Source: Blastobasis lacticolella
Taxonomy: Eukaryota; Arthropoda; Insecta; Lepidoptera; Blastobasidae
Assembly (NCBI GenBank): GCA_905147135.1
Contig: LR990050.1
Coordinates: 20,210,001-20,274,000 of the forward strand
Reading direction: 5' to 3'
Length of the DNA stretch: 64,000 bases
A program made the position numbers and the translations under genes. The stretch's first letter is position 1, and each line of letters begins with the position of its first letter. Positions 59,701-62,060 of this stretch are shown here, piece by piece. Under the pieces are notes generated by a model. That model saw only the letters and a program-made list of their open reading frames with translations. It ran no database searches and was not told the origin of the DNA.

Positions 59701-59880
59701 TCCATTTGTCGTAAAGTATATCACGTACGATGGTTGTGATCACAGCAACATCTACCCGTGGGTGTCGATCGGCGGCGTGATGCGCGGCATGGACCGCATG
59801 GTGTTCAGCGCCGCGCCCTTCTGGCTGGGGCTGCTGCTCATCCCCGTCGCCTCGCTGGTGCCGGACCTCATCGTCACCGT
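23640..59880 (+). CDS. ATP8A: ATP8A-type P4-ATPase (phospholipid flippase), multi-exon, 3' end outside the window
   Basis: Twenty exons, each with AG/GT borders and matching phase, encode a class-1 P4-ATPase; with the candidate first exon the product reaches about 1,085 residues, lacking only the C-terminal tail (family length about 1,150). Exons: 23640-23769, 31378-31561, 32420-32580, 33610-33807, 36177-36301, 37459-37611, 38599-38708, 40078-40251, 41960-42140, 43464-43643, 44627-44832, 45171-45302, 47841-47999, 49097-49294, 51323-51481, 52734-52870, 53328-53448, 54365-54556, 58601-58719, 59746-59880. Motifs in order: DGET (actuator), PISL in TM4 (P4 hallmark), DKTGT (phosphorylated Asp), KGAD, TGDK, GDGAND, then TM5-10. 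The family flips phosphatidylserine to the cytosolic leaflet of Golgi, endosome and plasma membranes with a CDC50 partner; the ATP8A assignment comes from blocks such as [11 protein letters not shown] and [11 protein letters not shown]. Four exons carry tandem arrays of their own 3' end plus donor. Confidence 0.93.
24016..24335. mobile_element. SINE-like repeat, family E
   Basis: T-run, ACAGGCATTTGACCGCCATC, GTAAGTGACGATGCGGCCGG and GCAACGCGTTCCACTCCTTA. A second, shorter copy is at 48,490-48,640. Confidence 0.55.
24402..24454 (+). mobile_element. SINE-like element, family A, 3' end only
   Basis: TAACAGCTTACCATCAGGCG through TTAGTGGTATAAAAAAA, the poly-A end of family A in plus orientation; the remainder is missing. 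Confidence 0.6.
24880..25075. repeat. Degenerate CCCTA/CCCTACC simple repeat
   Basis: About 195 bases almost without G, built of irregular CCCTACC, CTATCC and TTACCC runs. The complementary strand is purine-rich with many GGG runs. It explains the low-complexity frame here (YPTPT-like), which is not a gene. Confidence 0.75.
25181..25725 (-). mobile_element. 5'-truncated LINE, minus strand
   Basis: The minus strand reads [20 protein letters not shown] and [21 protein letters not shown]-terminal blocks of a LINE reverse transcriptase, followed after stops by a fragment near 25,400. It ends in a plus-strand T-run at 25,181-25,195, its poly-A tail. Degenerate. Confidence 0.7.
25726..29212. other. 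Large part of ATP8A intron 2, few recognisable features
   Basis: No supported gene. A 13-base perfect hairpin (AAACTAATCAGGT, loop TGTTTG) is at 26,743-26,774. A GC-rich patch with GGCGCGGTGCCCGCACCGTG lies at 27,240-27,310. The stretch 28,855-29,090 (AAAACATTTATTGCACATTG, A-rich) resembles the 3' end of a LINE. Otherwise nothing I can name. Confidence 0.35.
29213..30465. repeat. 1.25-kb unit bounded by about 110-bp inverted repeats
   Basis: 29,213-29,323 (GGCGGTGACC through GGTTCCACCAGGTTGTACCC to TTTATTTTAGTATC) is repeated as reverse complement at 30,351-30,465. Each arm joins a SINE-like end (GGCAAACAGG type) to a GTTCCACCAGGTTG block. The interior holds a family D copy (29,620-29,815) and a duplicated block (ACCACAATTTACC with CACACCTAACGAGTCTTG at 29,137-29,200 and 29,358-29,420). 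No coding sequence. Confidence 0.6.
30466..30660. repeat. SINE-like repeat continuing from the right inverted arm
   Basis: ACCAATGCGTTGCCCGCCTC, GACCTCTAATATACCTCTTG and AACAATCCCATGTCATAGTC match 37,945-38,170 in the same order. Confidence 0.55.
31378..31561 (+). CDS. ATP8A: ATP8A exon 3: TM1 and TM2
   Basis: Reads [38 protein letters not shown] and [20 protein letters not shown]; the [11 protein letters not shown] block is diagnostic for P4-ATPases. Acceptor CAG at 31375-31377, donor GTGAGT at 31562, phase 0 end. Confidence 0.95.
32030..32125 (+). pseudogene. Diverged duplicate of exon 3 end plus its splice donor
   Basis: The block CTCATACTC...GTGAGTGCGCTAAAAGTGATTGTCGAGGACTTTCTGAGTGCAG-like sequence (CGAGGACTTTCTGAGTGCAG at 32,089-32,108) matches the end of exon 3 and the first bases of intron 3 (CGAGGACTTTGTGAGTGCAG at 31,552-31,571) over about 75 bases. 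It lies 537 bp downstream. The donor GT has become CT and the frame is disturbed, so it is an exon fossil. Confidence 0.8.
32200..32330. repeat. LINE 3'-end-like repeat
   Basis: AAAATTCTTTATTGCCCATA followed by CAACCGGCAACCTTATCGCT and an ATCGCTTAAAGCGAT palindrome. Assigned from memory of similar lepidopteran repeat ends. Confidence 0.35.
32420..32580 (+). CDS. ATP8A: ATP8A exon 4: start of actuator domain
   Basis: Reads [20 protein letters not shown], then [20 protein letters not shown] and DLMLISS. Acceptor CAG at 32417-32419; donor GTACTG at 32581; ends in phase 2. Confidence 0.93.
32806..33130 (-). mobile_element. SINE-like element, family B, longest copy
   Basis: T-run, AATGTCAAACGGTAGGCAAA, ACACCAAGAGTATCGCTAAT, CACGTTGCTCTGGCAGCAAA, CCACGGTTCCCCAAATCCCC and a downstream body to about 33,130. 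Confidence 0.7.
33610..33807 (+). CDS. ATP8A: ATP8A exon 5: DGET actuator loop
   Basis: Contains [17 protein letters not shown], the P4 version of the TGES dephosphorylation loop (catalytic Glu), and [13 protein letters not shown]. Acceptor CAG at 33607-33609; donor GTGAGT at 33808. Confidence 0.95.
33850..34400. repeat. Intron with two family F fragments
   Basis: GTAGATGTCATGGGCGACAG...GGTGGGCTGTCTGCTCG (33,857-33,912) and the related GTAGATGTCATGTGCAACAG...GTCTGCTCG (34,324-34,375). Between them the sequence contains an open stretch (33,953-34,279) with no recognisable homology. Confidence 0.45.
34401..36176. other. Rest of ATP8A intron 5
   Basis: AT-rich, with the short duplication GTGTACGATGGCAAAATAGC at about 35,070 and 35,131. 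No gene recognised. Confidence 0.35.
36177..36301 (+). CDS. ATP8A: ATP8A exon 6: actuator to TM3
   Basis: Reads [19 protein letters not shown], then [17 protein letters not shown]. Matches the P4 block LRGA-LRNT...VYTGHDTKLM. Donor GTGAGT at 36302 after one extra base. Confidence 0.94.
36755..36935. repeat. Family G dispersed repeat, copy 1
   Basis: TGTTAAGGGTCCAGGGTCCG through GATTGGATCAATGTGAGGTT and CATCACGATGTTGTCCCTCA. Related copies at 37,630-37,925, 41,490-41,695 and inverted at 44,310-44,522. Confidence 0.55.
37459..37611 (+). CDS. ATP8A: ATP8A exon 7: TM3
   Basis: Reads [19 protein letters not shown], then [20 protein letters not shown] and DWYIGLN. Acceptor CAG at 37456-37458, donor GTGGGT at 37612. 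Confidence 0.92.
37630..37925. repeat. Family G dispersed repeat, copy 2
   Basis: GTTAATGTCCCGGTTGTGCG, CCTTGACCATGATCCAGGAT and TTTCATCACGATGTTTTCCC in the family order; the longest copy in the window. Confidence 0.6.
37945..38170. repeat. SINE-like repeat
   Basis: TTTTTTAATGTTATACGGCT, TGTATTGCCCGCCTCTGAAA, GAACGATCCCATGTCATAGC and CTCATTCCACATCCGAATCG. Shares its middle with 30,490-30,560. Confidence 0.55.
38599..38708 (+). CDS. ATP8A: ATP8A exon 8: TM4 with the PISL motif
   Basis: Reads [20 protein letters not shown] then [15 protein letters not shown] in TM4 is the P4-ATPase replacement for the cation-site PEGL motif. The exon is much more AT-rich than the other exons. Donor GTAAGT at 38709, phase 0. 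Confidence 0.95.
39206..39385 (-). mobile_element. SINE-like element, family B, copy
   Basis: TTATGACATACGGTAGGCAA, ATTAGCAACACCAAGAGTAT and AAGCCACGGTTCCCCAAAC in the family order. Confidence 0.65.
40078..40251 (+). CDS. ATP8A: ATP8A exon 9: phosphorylation site DKTGT
   Basis: Reads [38 protein letters not shown] and [20 protein letters not shown]. The first Asp of DKTGT is the phosphorylated residue of all P-type ATPases. The exon ends at GAG before GTCAGT (40252). Its last 84 bases plus 9 intron bases form the 93-bp unit of the following array. Confidence 0.94.
40168..40818 (+). repeat. Array 1: 7 x 93 bp, exon 9 end plus donor
   Basis: Seven units start at 40168, 40261, 40354, 40447, 40540, 40633 and 40726. 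Each has 84 bases of exon 9 ([13 protein letters not shown]...) and 9 bases GTCAGTATG; the last has GTCGGT. Units otherwise look identical. 93 is a multiple of 3 and no stop interrupts, so the whole array stays open and would encode seven DKTGT motifs if read through. Confidence 0.95.
41398..41488 (-). mobile_element. SINE-like element, family A, fragment
   Basis: ACTTACGGCCTTCCTGATGG to ATCACCCACGCGTCGCCAAC; joined on its right side directly to a family G repeat (41,490-41,695). Confidence 0.55.
41490..41695. repeat. Family G dispersed repeat, copy 3
   Basis: CGTCCCGGTTGTGCTCTCAC, CCTTGACCATGATCCAGGAT, GACCAGATTGGATCATGGTT and TTACGATGTTTTTCCTCACC. Confidence 0.6.
41960..42140 (+). CDS. ATP8A: ATP8A exon 10: P-to-N domain linker
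   Basis: Reads [20 protein letters not shown], then [20 protein letters not shown] and INYHAASP; the block [14 protein letters not shown] is strongly conserved. It is shorter than the vertebrate linker. Donor GTAAGA at 42141. Confidence 0.92.
42216..42390 (+). mobile_element. SINE-like element, family A, plus orientation
   Basis: CCCTGGAGAGTACAACATGG, TACGGGGTCGGCAACGCGTG, CAGGCCGCAAGCTTGTTTGC and a final A-run (42,382-42,390). Confidence 0.7.
42596..42865 (-). mobile_element. SINE-like element, family B, copy
   Basis: AAGTCATACGGTAGGCAAAC, ATTAGCAACACCAGGAGTAT, CACGTTGCTCTGGCAGCAAA and GCCACGGTTCCCCAAACTCC. Confidence 0.65.
42911..43121. mobile_element. TA-flanked inverted-repeat MITE, copy 2
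   Basis: GTAACACACGCTTTGATTTG at the left and CCAAAACGGAACGTCTGTTAC at the right are imperfect inverted repeats, with inner arms GATACTAATCC and GGATTAGCATC. Same family as 14,752-14,966. Confidence 0.6.
43464..43643 (+). CDS. ATP8A: ATP8A exon 11: nucleotide-binding domain
   Basis: Reads [20 protein letters not shown] and [19 protein letters not shown] then [15 protein letters not shown] is a conserved N-domain block. Acceptor CAG at 43461-43463, donor GTAGGT at 43644. Confidence 0.94.
43951..44007. repeat. RT-motif palindrome, copy 1
   Basis: 27-base arms: CTAAGATCCTGCCCTGTGGC... against ...GCCACAAGGCAGTATTTTAG. The right arm encodes [12 protein letters not shown] residues of a LINE reverse transcriptase in the plus direction; the left arm is its reverse complement. 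No tandem units follow. Confidence 0.7.
44310..44522. repeat. Family G dispersed repeat, inverted copy
   Basis: GAAAACATCGTGATGAAACC, ATTATCTGATCTGCCAAAAC and GAGAGCACAACCGGGACATT are the reverse complement of the family order. Confidence 0.6.
44627..44832 (+). CDS. ATP8A: ATP8A exon 12: KGAD and Gly/Ala-rich insert
   Basis: Reads [18 protein letters not shown], then a run of Gly and Ala, then [24 protein letters not shown] is the nucleotide-binding Lys motif. Vertebrate ATP8A1 has a short charged segment where the Gly/Ala run lies. Donor GTGGGT at 44833. Confidence 0.94.
45171..45302 (+). CDS. ATP8A: ATP8A exon 13: N-domain end
   Basis: Reads [20 protein letters not shown] and [30 protein letters not shown] is nearly invariant in P4-ATPases. 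Exactly 44 codons, phase 0 at both ends. Donor GTAAAA at 45303. Confidence 0.95.
45750..46496 (+). mobile_element. 5'-truncated LINE with 3' tail (TACA)n
   Basis: An open C-terminal piece to a stop at 46173 reads [40 protein letters not shown] and [20 protein letters not shown], a LINE reverse-transcriptase C-terminus. The 3' region contains TAAGAAATCCCATTGTGGGA, AATAAAGAG and a (TACA)n end at 46,473-46,495. The better-preserved frame marks a fairly young insertion. Confidence 0.8.
46508..47110. repeat. Dispersed repeat (copy of 9,833-10,247) split by a SINE
   Basis: Left half 46,508-46,666 and right half 46,843-47,110 align in order with 9,833-10,247. The SINE between them is flanked by GTCAA on both sides, while the intact copy has it once. 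Confidence 0.85.
46667..46842 (-). mobile_element. SINE-like element, family A, with target-site duplication
   Basis: Inserted in the repeat above. GTCAA at 46,662-46,666 and 46,843-46,847 is the duplicated target. This fixes the insertion ends: 176 bp, T-run on the left, so poly-A-tailed on the minus strand. Confidence 0.85.
47162..47241. repeat. RT-motif palindrome, copy 2
   Basis: Left arm AATAAGGCTGCCAAAATGCT... and right arm ...AGCATTTTGGGACCCTTATT form a palindrome of nearly 40-base arms. The right arm is the first unit of the 47-bp minisatellite. Confidence 0.7.
47217..47800 (+). repeat. 47-bp minisatellite made from a reverse-transcriptase motif
   Basis: About 12.5 units of AGGCAGCATTTTGGGACCCT TATTATACTGGGG(T/C)TAGGTGTCCCGCA. 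In one frame each unit encodes [13 protein letters not shown], the core RT motif of LINEs, but 47 is not a multiple of 3. Units 2 and 3 share variants with 5 and 6 (CACTTTGGG, then CACGTTGGG), showing a three-unit higher-order repeat. The last units decay toward exon 14. Confidence 0.9.
47841..47999 (+). CDS. ATP8A: ATP8A exon 14: TGDK motif
   Basis: Reads [20 protein letters not shown] then [22 protein letters not shown](Q)ET is the P-domain hinge motif. Acceptor CAG 47838-47840, directly downstream of the RT minisatellite. Donor GTGAGT at 48000. Confidence 0.95.
48050..48100 (+). pseudogene. Possible diverged duplicate of exon 14 end plus donor
   Basis: AGTCCTCGACGCGAGTGTAC followed by TTGCCATAATTTTTTT resembles AGCCTTGACGTGAGTATAT followed by CCCATACCATTTTTTT at the exon 14 border, 69 bases upstream. 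About 70 percent similarity over 45 bases; the donor GT is GC. It could be chance. Confidence 0.35.
48490..48640. mobile_element. SINE-like repeat, family E, copy 2
   Basis: CATTTGTCCTTCATCTCACC, GGTAAGTGATGATGCGGCCG and GGAGCATGCCTGTCTATGAA match 24,040-24,110. Confidence 0.55.
48931..49050. repeat. RT-motif palindrome, copy 3, with a second unit
   Basis: 29-base arms 48,931-48,960 and 48,963-48,993 (CCCAAAATACTGCCTTGTGA against TCACAAGGCAGCATTTTGGG). A second AGGCAGCATTTT unit follows 50 bases on (49,027). It is intermediate between copy 1 (no repeat) and copy 2 (12 units). Confidence 0.75.
49097..49294 (+). CDS. ATP8A: ATP8A exon 15: P-domain
   Basis: Reads [39 protein letters not shown] and [24 protein letters not shown] is a conserved P4 block. 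Acceptor CAG at 49094-49096; donor GTGGGT at 49295, phase 0. Confidence 0.95.
49808..50010 (+). repeat. Family D dispersed repeat, intact copy
   Basis: ACTAGTGGACCCGGCGCGAC, ACCTTCCTCTTGAATCACTC, CAAAATCCGTTGCGTAGTTT and AGCGACTTTGTTTTATACTA. Inverted relatives at 50,150-50,350 and 44,130-44,300; plus-strand relatives at 17,785-18,165 and 29,620-29,815. Confidence 0.65.
50150..50350 (-). repeat. Family D dispersed repeat, inverted copy
   Basis: GTCGCTTTCCGCGTTTGTCT through CGAATCCGGGACGGGTCGCTA. It faces the copy at 49,808-50,010, so together they could form a hairpin in the intron transcript. Confidence 0.55.
50595..51075. repeat. AAGAGACTTG-family repeat, copy 3, expanded
   Basis: Starts ATCCGCGTCATGAAAGAAGA and ends GTAACCCGCCAAGTCTCATC like the two short copies, but about 340 bases of other sequence lie in its middle. 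Confidence 0.5.
51168..51300 (+). mobile_element. LINE 3' tail just upstream of exon 16
   Basis: AGAAATCCCATTGTGGGATA, AGCCCGCCTTTGC, GCAATAAAGAA and a (TACA)n end match the 3' end of the LINE at 46,390-46,496. The tail ends 22 bases before exon 16. Confidence 0.8.
51323..51481 (+). CDS. ATP8A: ATP8A exon 16: GDGAND hinge
   Basis: Reads [40 protein letters not shown] and [19 protein letters not shown] binds Mg2+ at the catalytic site. Acceptor AG at 51321-51322, donor GTGAGC at 51482, phase 0. Its 3' part plus 10 intron bases are repeated downstream. Confidence 0.95.
51328..52307 (+). repeat. Array 2: exon 16 end plus donor, 1 x 164 bp and 6 x 136 bp
   Basis: Unit starts (GGAGATGG): 51328, 51492, 51628, 51764, 51900, 52036, 52172. 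All copies after the first lack the same 28 bases, consistent with deletion between two GGCGACGG repeats in the exon. GGAGATGG at each junction is shared by exon 16 and intron 16, a plausible slippage point. 136 is not a multiple of 3. Each copy keeps the donor CAG/GTGAGC. Confidence 0.95.
52311..52733. other. Remainder of ATP8A intron 16
   Basis: AT-rich, ends in a normal acceptor TCTTCATACAG. Nothing else recognised. Confidence 0.5.
52734..52870 (+). CDS. ATP8A: ATP8A exon 17: TM5
   Basis: Reads [20 protein letters not shown] and [28 protein letters not shown] is conserved before TM5. Acceptor CAG at 52731-52733, donor GTTAGT at 52871, phase 2. Confidence 0.95.
53328..53448 (+). CDS. ATP8A: ATP8A exon 18: TM6
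   Basis: Reads [20 protein letters not shown] and [19 protein letters not shown]. Matches the P4 block SGQ-LFE-W-I-LYNV-FTA-PP. Donor GTAACA at 53449, phase 0. Confidence 0.95.
53449..54364. other. ATP8A intron 18
   Basis: Contains a stretch at 53,470-53,770 whose minus strand keeps [24 protein letters not shown] residues and which shares GTCCCCAGCGGAAGACCTTG with 28,870-28,885, so probably a dispersed repeat. Ends in a C-rich acceptor. Confidence 0.4.
54365..54556 (+). CDS. ATP8A: ATP8A exon 19: TM7 and start of TM8
   Basis: Reads [40 protein letters not shown] and [13 protein letters not shown]. Acceptor CAG 54362-54364, first donor GTGAGG at 54557, phase 0. Joins in frame to exon 20 ([11 protein letters not shown]) to complete TM8. 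Its last 75 bases are the exon part of array 3. Confidence 0.94.
54482..57971 (+). repeat. Array 3: 28 copies, about 126 bp, exon 19 end plus donor
   Basis: Each unit has 75 bases of exon 19 ([16 protein letters not shown]...NFVYT) and about 51 bases of intron starting GTGAGGG or GTGAGTG. Copies 14 and 15 are 131 bp; 16, 19 and 22 are 127 bp; the rest 126 bp. Copies 16-18, 19-21 and 22 onward follow a 379-bp three-unit pattern. Both strands are open over long stretches because of GC richness; these long frames are not separate genes. Copy 28 joins a different intron sequence (GTGACTCACC). Confidence 0.96.
58130..58357 (+). mobile_element. RTE-like LINE C-terminal fragment
   Basis: Reads [40 protein letters not shown] and [16 protein letters not shown], the conserved end of RTE-type polymerases, open to a stop at 58355-58357. 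5' end missing. Confidence 0.75.
58386..58558 (-). mobile_element. SINE-like element, family A, upstream of exon 20
   Basis: T-run, GGTGGCAAACAAGCTTACGG, AAGCAGTCACCGCAGCTTAT and CTCTCCAGGAAAAACCTCTC. Confidence 0.7.
58601..58719 (+). CDS. ATP8A: ATP8A exon 20: TM8 end and TM9
   Basis: Reads [20 protein letters not shown] and [32 protein letters not shown] is a P4 hallmark of TM8. Acceptor TAG at 58598-58600, donor GTATGG at 58720, phase 2. Confidence 0.95.
58720..59745. other. ATP8A intron 20
   Basis: About 1 kb; a short open stretch at 59,076-59,357 has no recognised homology and no splice support. Ends TGATCACAG before exon 21. Confidence 0.45.
59746..59880 (+). CDS. ATP8A: ATP8A exon 21: TM10
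   Basis: Reads [20 protein letters not shown] then [31 protein letters not shown] is conserved TM10. Joins exon 20 in phase 2. Donor GTAAGT at 59881. The last 64 bases form the exon part of array 4. The following cytosolic tail exons were not found in the window. Confidence 0.92.
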
Positions 59881-61936
59881 GTAAGTTATATATACTACTG
59901 GTGCGCTAGGCATGTAGGGCCACCTTCTGGCTGGGGCTGCTGCTCATCCCCGTCGCCTCGCTGGTGCCGGACCTCATCGTCACCGTGTAAGTTATATATA
60001 CTACTGGTGCGCTAGGCATGTAGGGCCACCTTCTGGCTGGGGCTGCTGCTCATCCCCGTCGCCTCGCTGGTGCCGGACCTCATCGTCACCGTGTAAGTTA
60101 TATATACTACTGGTGCGCTAGGCATGTAGGGCCACCTTCTGGCTGGGGCTGCTGCTCATCCCCGTCGCCTCGCTGGTGCCGGACCTCATCGTCACCGTGT
60201 AAGTTATATATACTACTGGTGCGCTAGGCATGTAGGGCCACCTTCTGGCTGGGGCTGCTGCTCATCCCCGTCGCCTCGCTGGTGCCGGACCTCATCGTCA
60301 CCGTGTAAGTTATATATACTACTGGTGCGCTAGGCATGTAGGGCCACCTTCTGGCTGGGGCTGCTGCTCATCCCCGTCGCCTCGCTGGTGCCGGACCTCA
60401 TCGTCACCGTGTAAGTTATATATACTACTGGTGCGCTAGGCATGTAGGGCCACCTTCTGGCTGGGGCTGCTGCTCATCCCCGTCGCCTCGCTGGTGCCGG
60501 ACCTCATCGTCACCGTGTAAGTTATATATACTACTGGTGCGCTAGGCATGTAGGGCCACCTTCTGGCTGGGGCTGCTGCTCATCCCCGTCGCCTCGCTGG
60601 TGCCGGACCTCATCGTCACCGTGTAAGTTATATATACTACTGGTGCGCTAGGCATGTAGGGCCACCTTCTGGCTGGGGCTGCTGCTCATCCCCGTCGCCT
60701 CGCTGGTGCCGGACCTCATCGTCACCGTGTAAGTTATATATACTACTGGTGCGCTAGGCATGTAGGGCCACCTTCTGGCTGGGGCTGCTGCTCATCCCCG
60801 TCGCCTCGCTGGTGCCGGACCTCATCGTCACCGTGTAAGTTATATATACTACTGGTGCGCTAGGCATGTAGGGCCACCTTCTGGCTGGGGCTGCTGCTCA
60901 TCCCCGTCGCCTCGCTGGTGCCGGACCTCATCGTCACCGTGTAAGTTATATATACTACTGGTGCGCTAGGCATGTAGGGCCACCTTCTGGCTGGGGCTGC
61001 TGCTCATCCCCGTCGCCTCGCTGGTGCCGGACCTCATCGTCACCGTGTAAGTTATATATACTACTGGTGCGCTAGGCATGTAGGGCCACCTTCTGGCTGG
61101 GGCTGCTGCTCATCCCCGTCGCCTCGCTGGTGCCGGACCTCATCGTCACCGTGTAAGTTATATATACTACTGGTGCGCTAGGCATGTAGGGCCACCTTCT
61201 GGCTGGGGCTGCTGCTCATCCCCGTCGCCTCGCTGGTGCCGGACCTCATCGTCACCGTGTAAGTTATATATACTACTGGTGCGCTAGGCATGTAGGGCCA
61301 CCTTCTGGCTGGGGCTGCTGCTCATCCCCGTCGCCTCGCTGGTGCCGGACCTCATCGTCACCGTGTAAGTTATATATACTACTGGTGCGCTAGGCATGTA
61401 GGGCCACCTTCTGGCTGGGGCTGCTGCTCATCCCCGTCGCCTCGCTGGTGCCGGACCTCATCGTCACCGTGTAAGTTATATATACTACTGGTGCGCTAGG
61501 CATGTAGGGCCACCTTCTGGCTGGGGCTGCTGCTCATCCCCGTCGCCTCGCTGGTGCCGGACCTCATCGTCACCGTGTAAGTTATATATACTACTGGTGC
61601 GCTAGGCATGTAGGGCCACCTTCTGGCTGGGGCTGCTGCTCATCCCCGTCGCCTCGCTGGTGCCGGACCTCATCGTCACCGTGTAAGTTATATATACTAC
61701 TGGTGCGCTAGGCATGTAGGGCCACCTTCTGGCTGGGGCTGCTGCTCATCCCCGTCGCCTCGCTGGTGCCGGACCTCATCGTCACCGTGTAAGTTATATA
61801 TACTACTGGTGCGCTAGGCATGTAGGGCCACCTTCTGGCTGGGGCTGCTGCTCATCCCCGTCGCCTCGCTGGTGCCGGACCTCATCGTCACCGTGTAAGT
61901 TATATATACTACTAGTGCGCTAGTCATGTAGTGCCA
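59817..61936 (+). repeat. Array 4: 20 copies, 106 bp, exon 21 end plus donor
   Basis: Nineteen full 106-bp steps plus a final copy; donors GTAAGT at 59,881, 59,987 and every 106 bases to 61,895. Each unit has 64 exon bases ([13 protein letters not shown]...) and 42 intron bases (GTAAGTTATATATACTACTG...). Internal copies look identical; the last intron part differs (ACTAGTGCGCTAGTCATGTA). Confidence 0.96.
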
Positions 61937-62060
61937 GGTACACTGGTCATGTAGTACAAGTACACTCGTCATATACTACCAGGTACACTAGTCATATACT
62001 ACCAGTATACTAGACATATAGTGCCGGTACACTAGTCATACTACCAGAACACTATGAAAT
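61937..62060 (+). repeat. Degenerate 20-25 bp minisatellite after array 4
   Basis: GGTACACTGGTCATGTAGTA, ACTCGTCATATACTACC, GGTACACTAGTCATATACTA and similar units descend from the intron part of array 4 (GGTGCGCTAGGCATGTAG). Units have drifted. Confidence 0.75.

Noticed and set aside
59817..61936. CRISPR-like array
   Set aside because: Units are contiguous with no unique spacers, contain exon sequence and lie in a eukaryotic gene.
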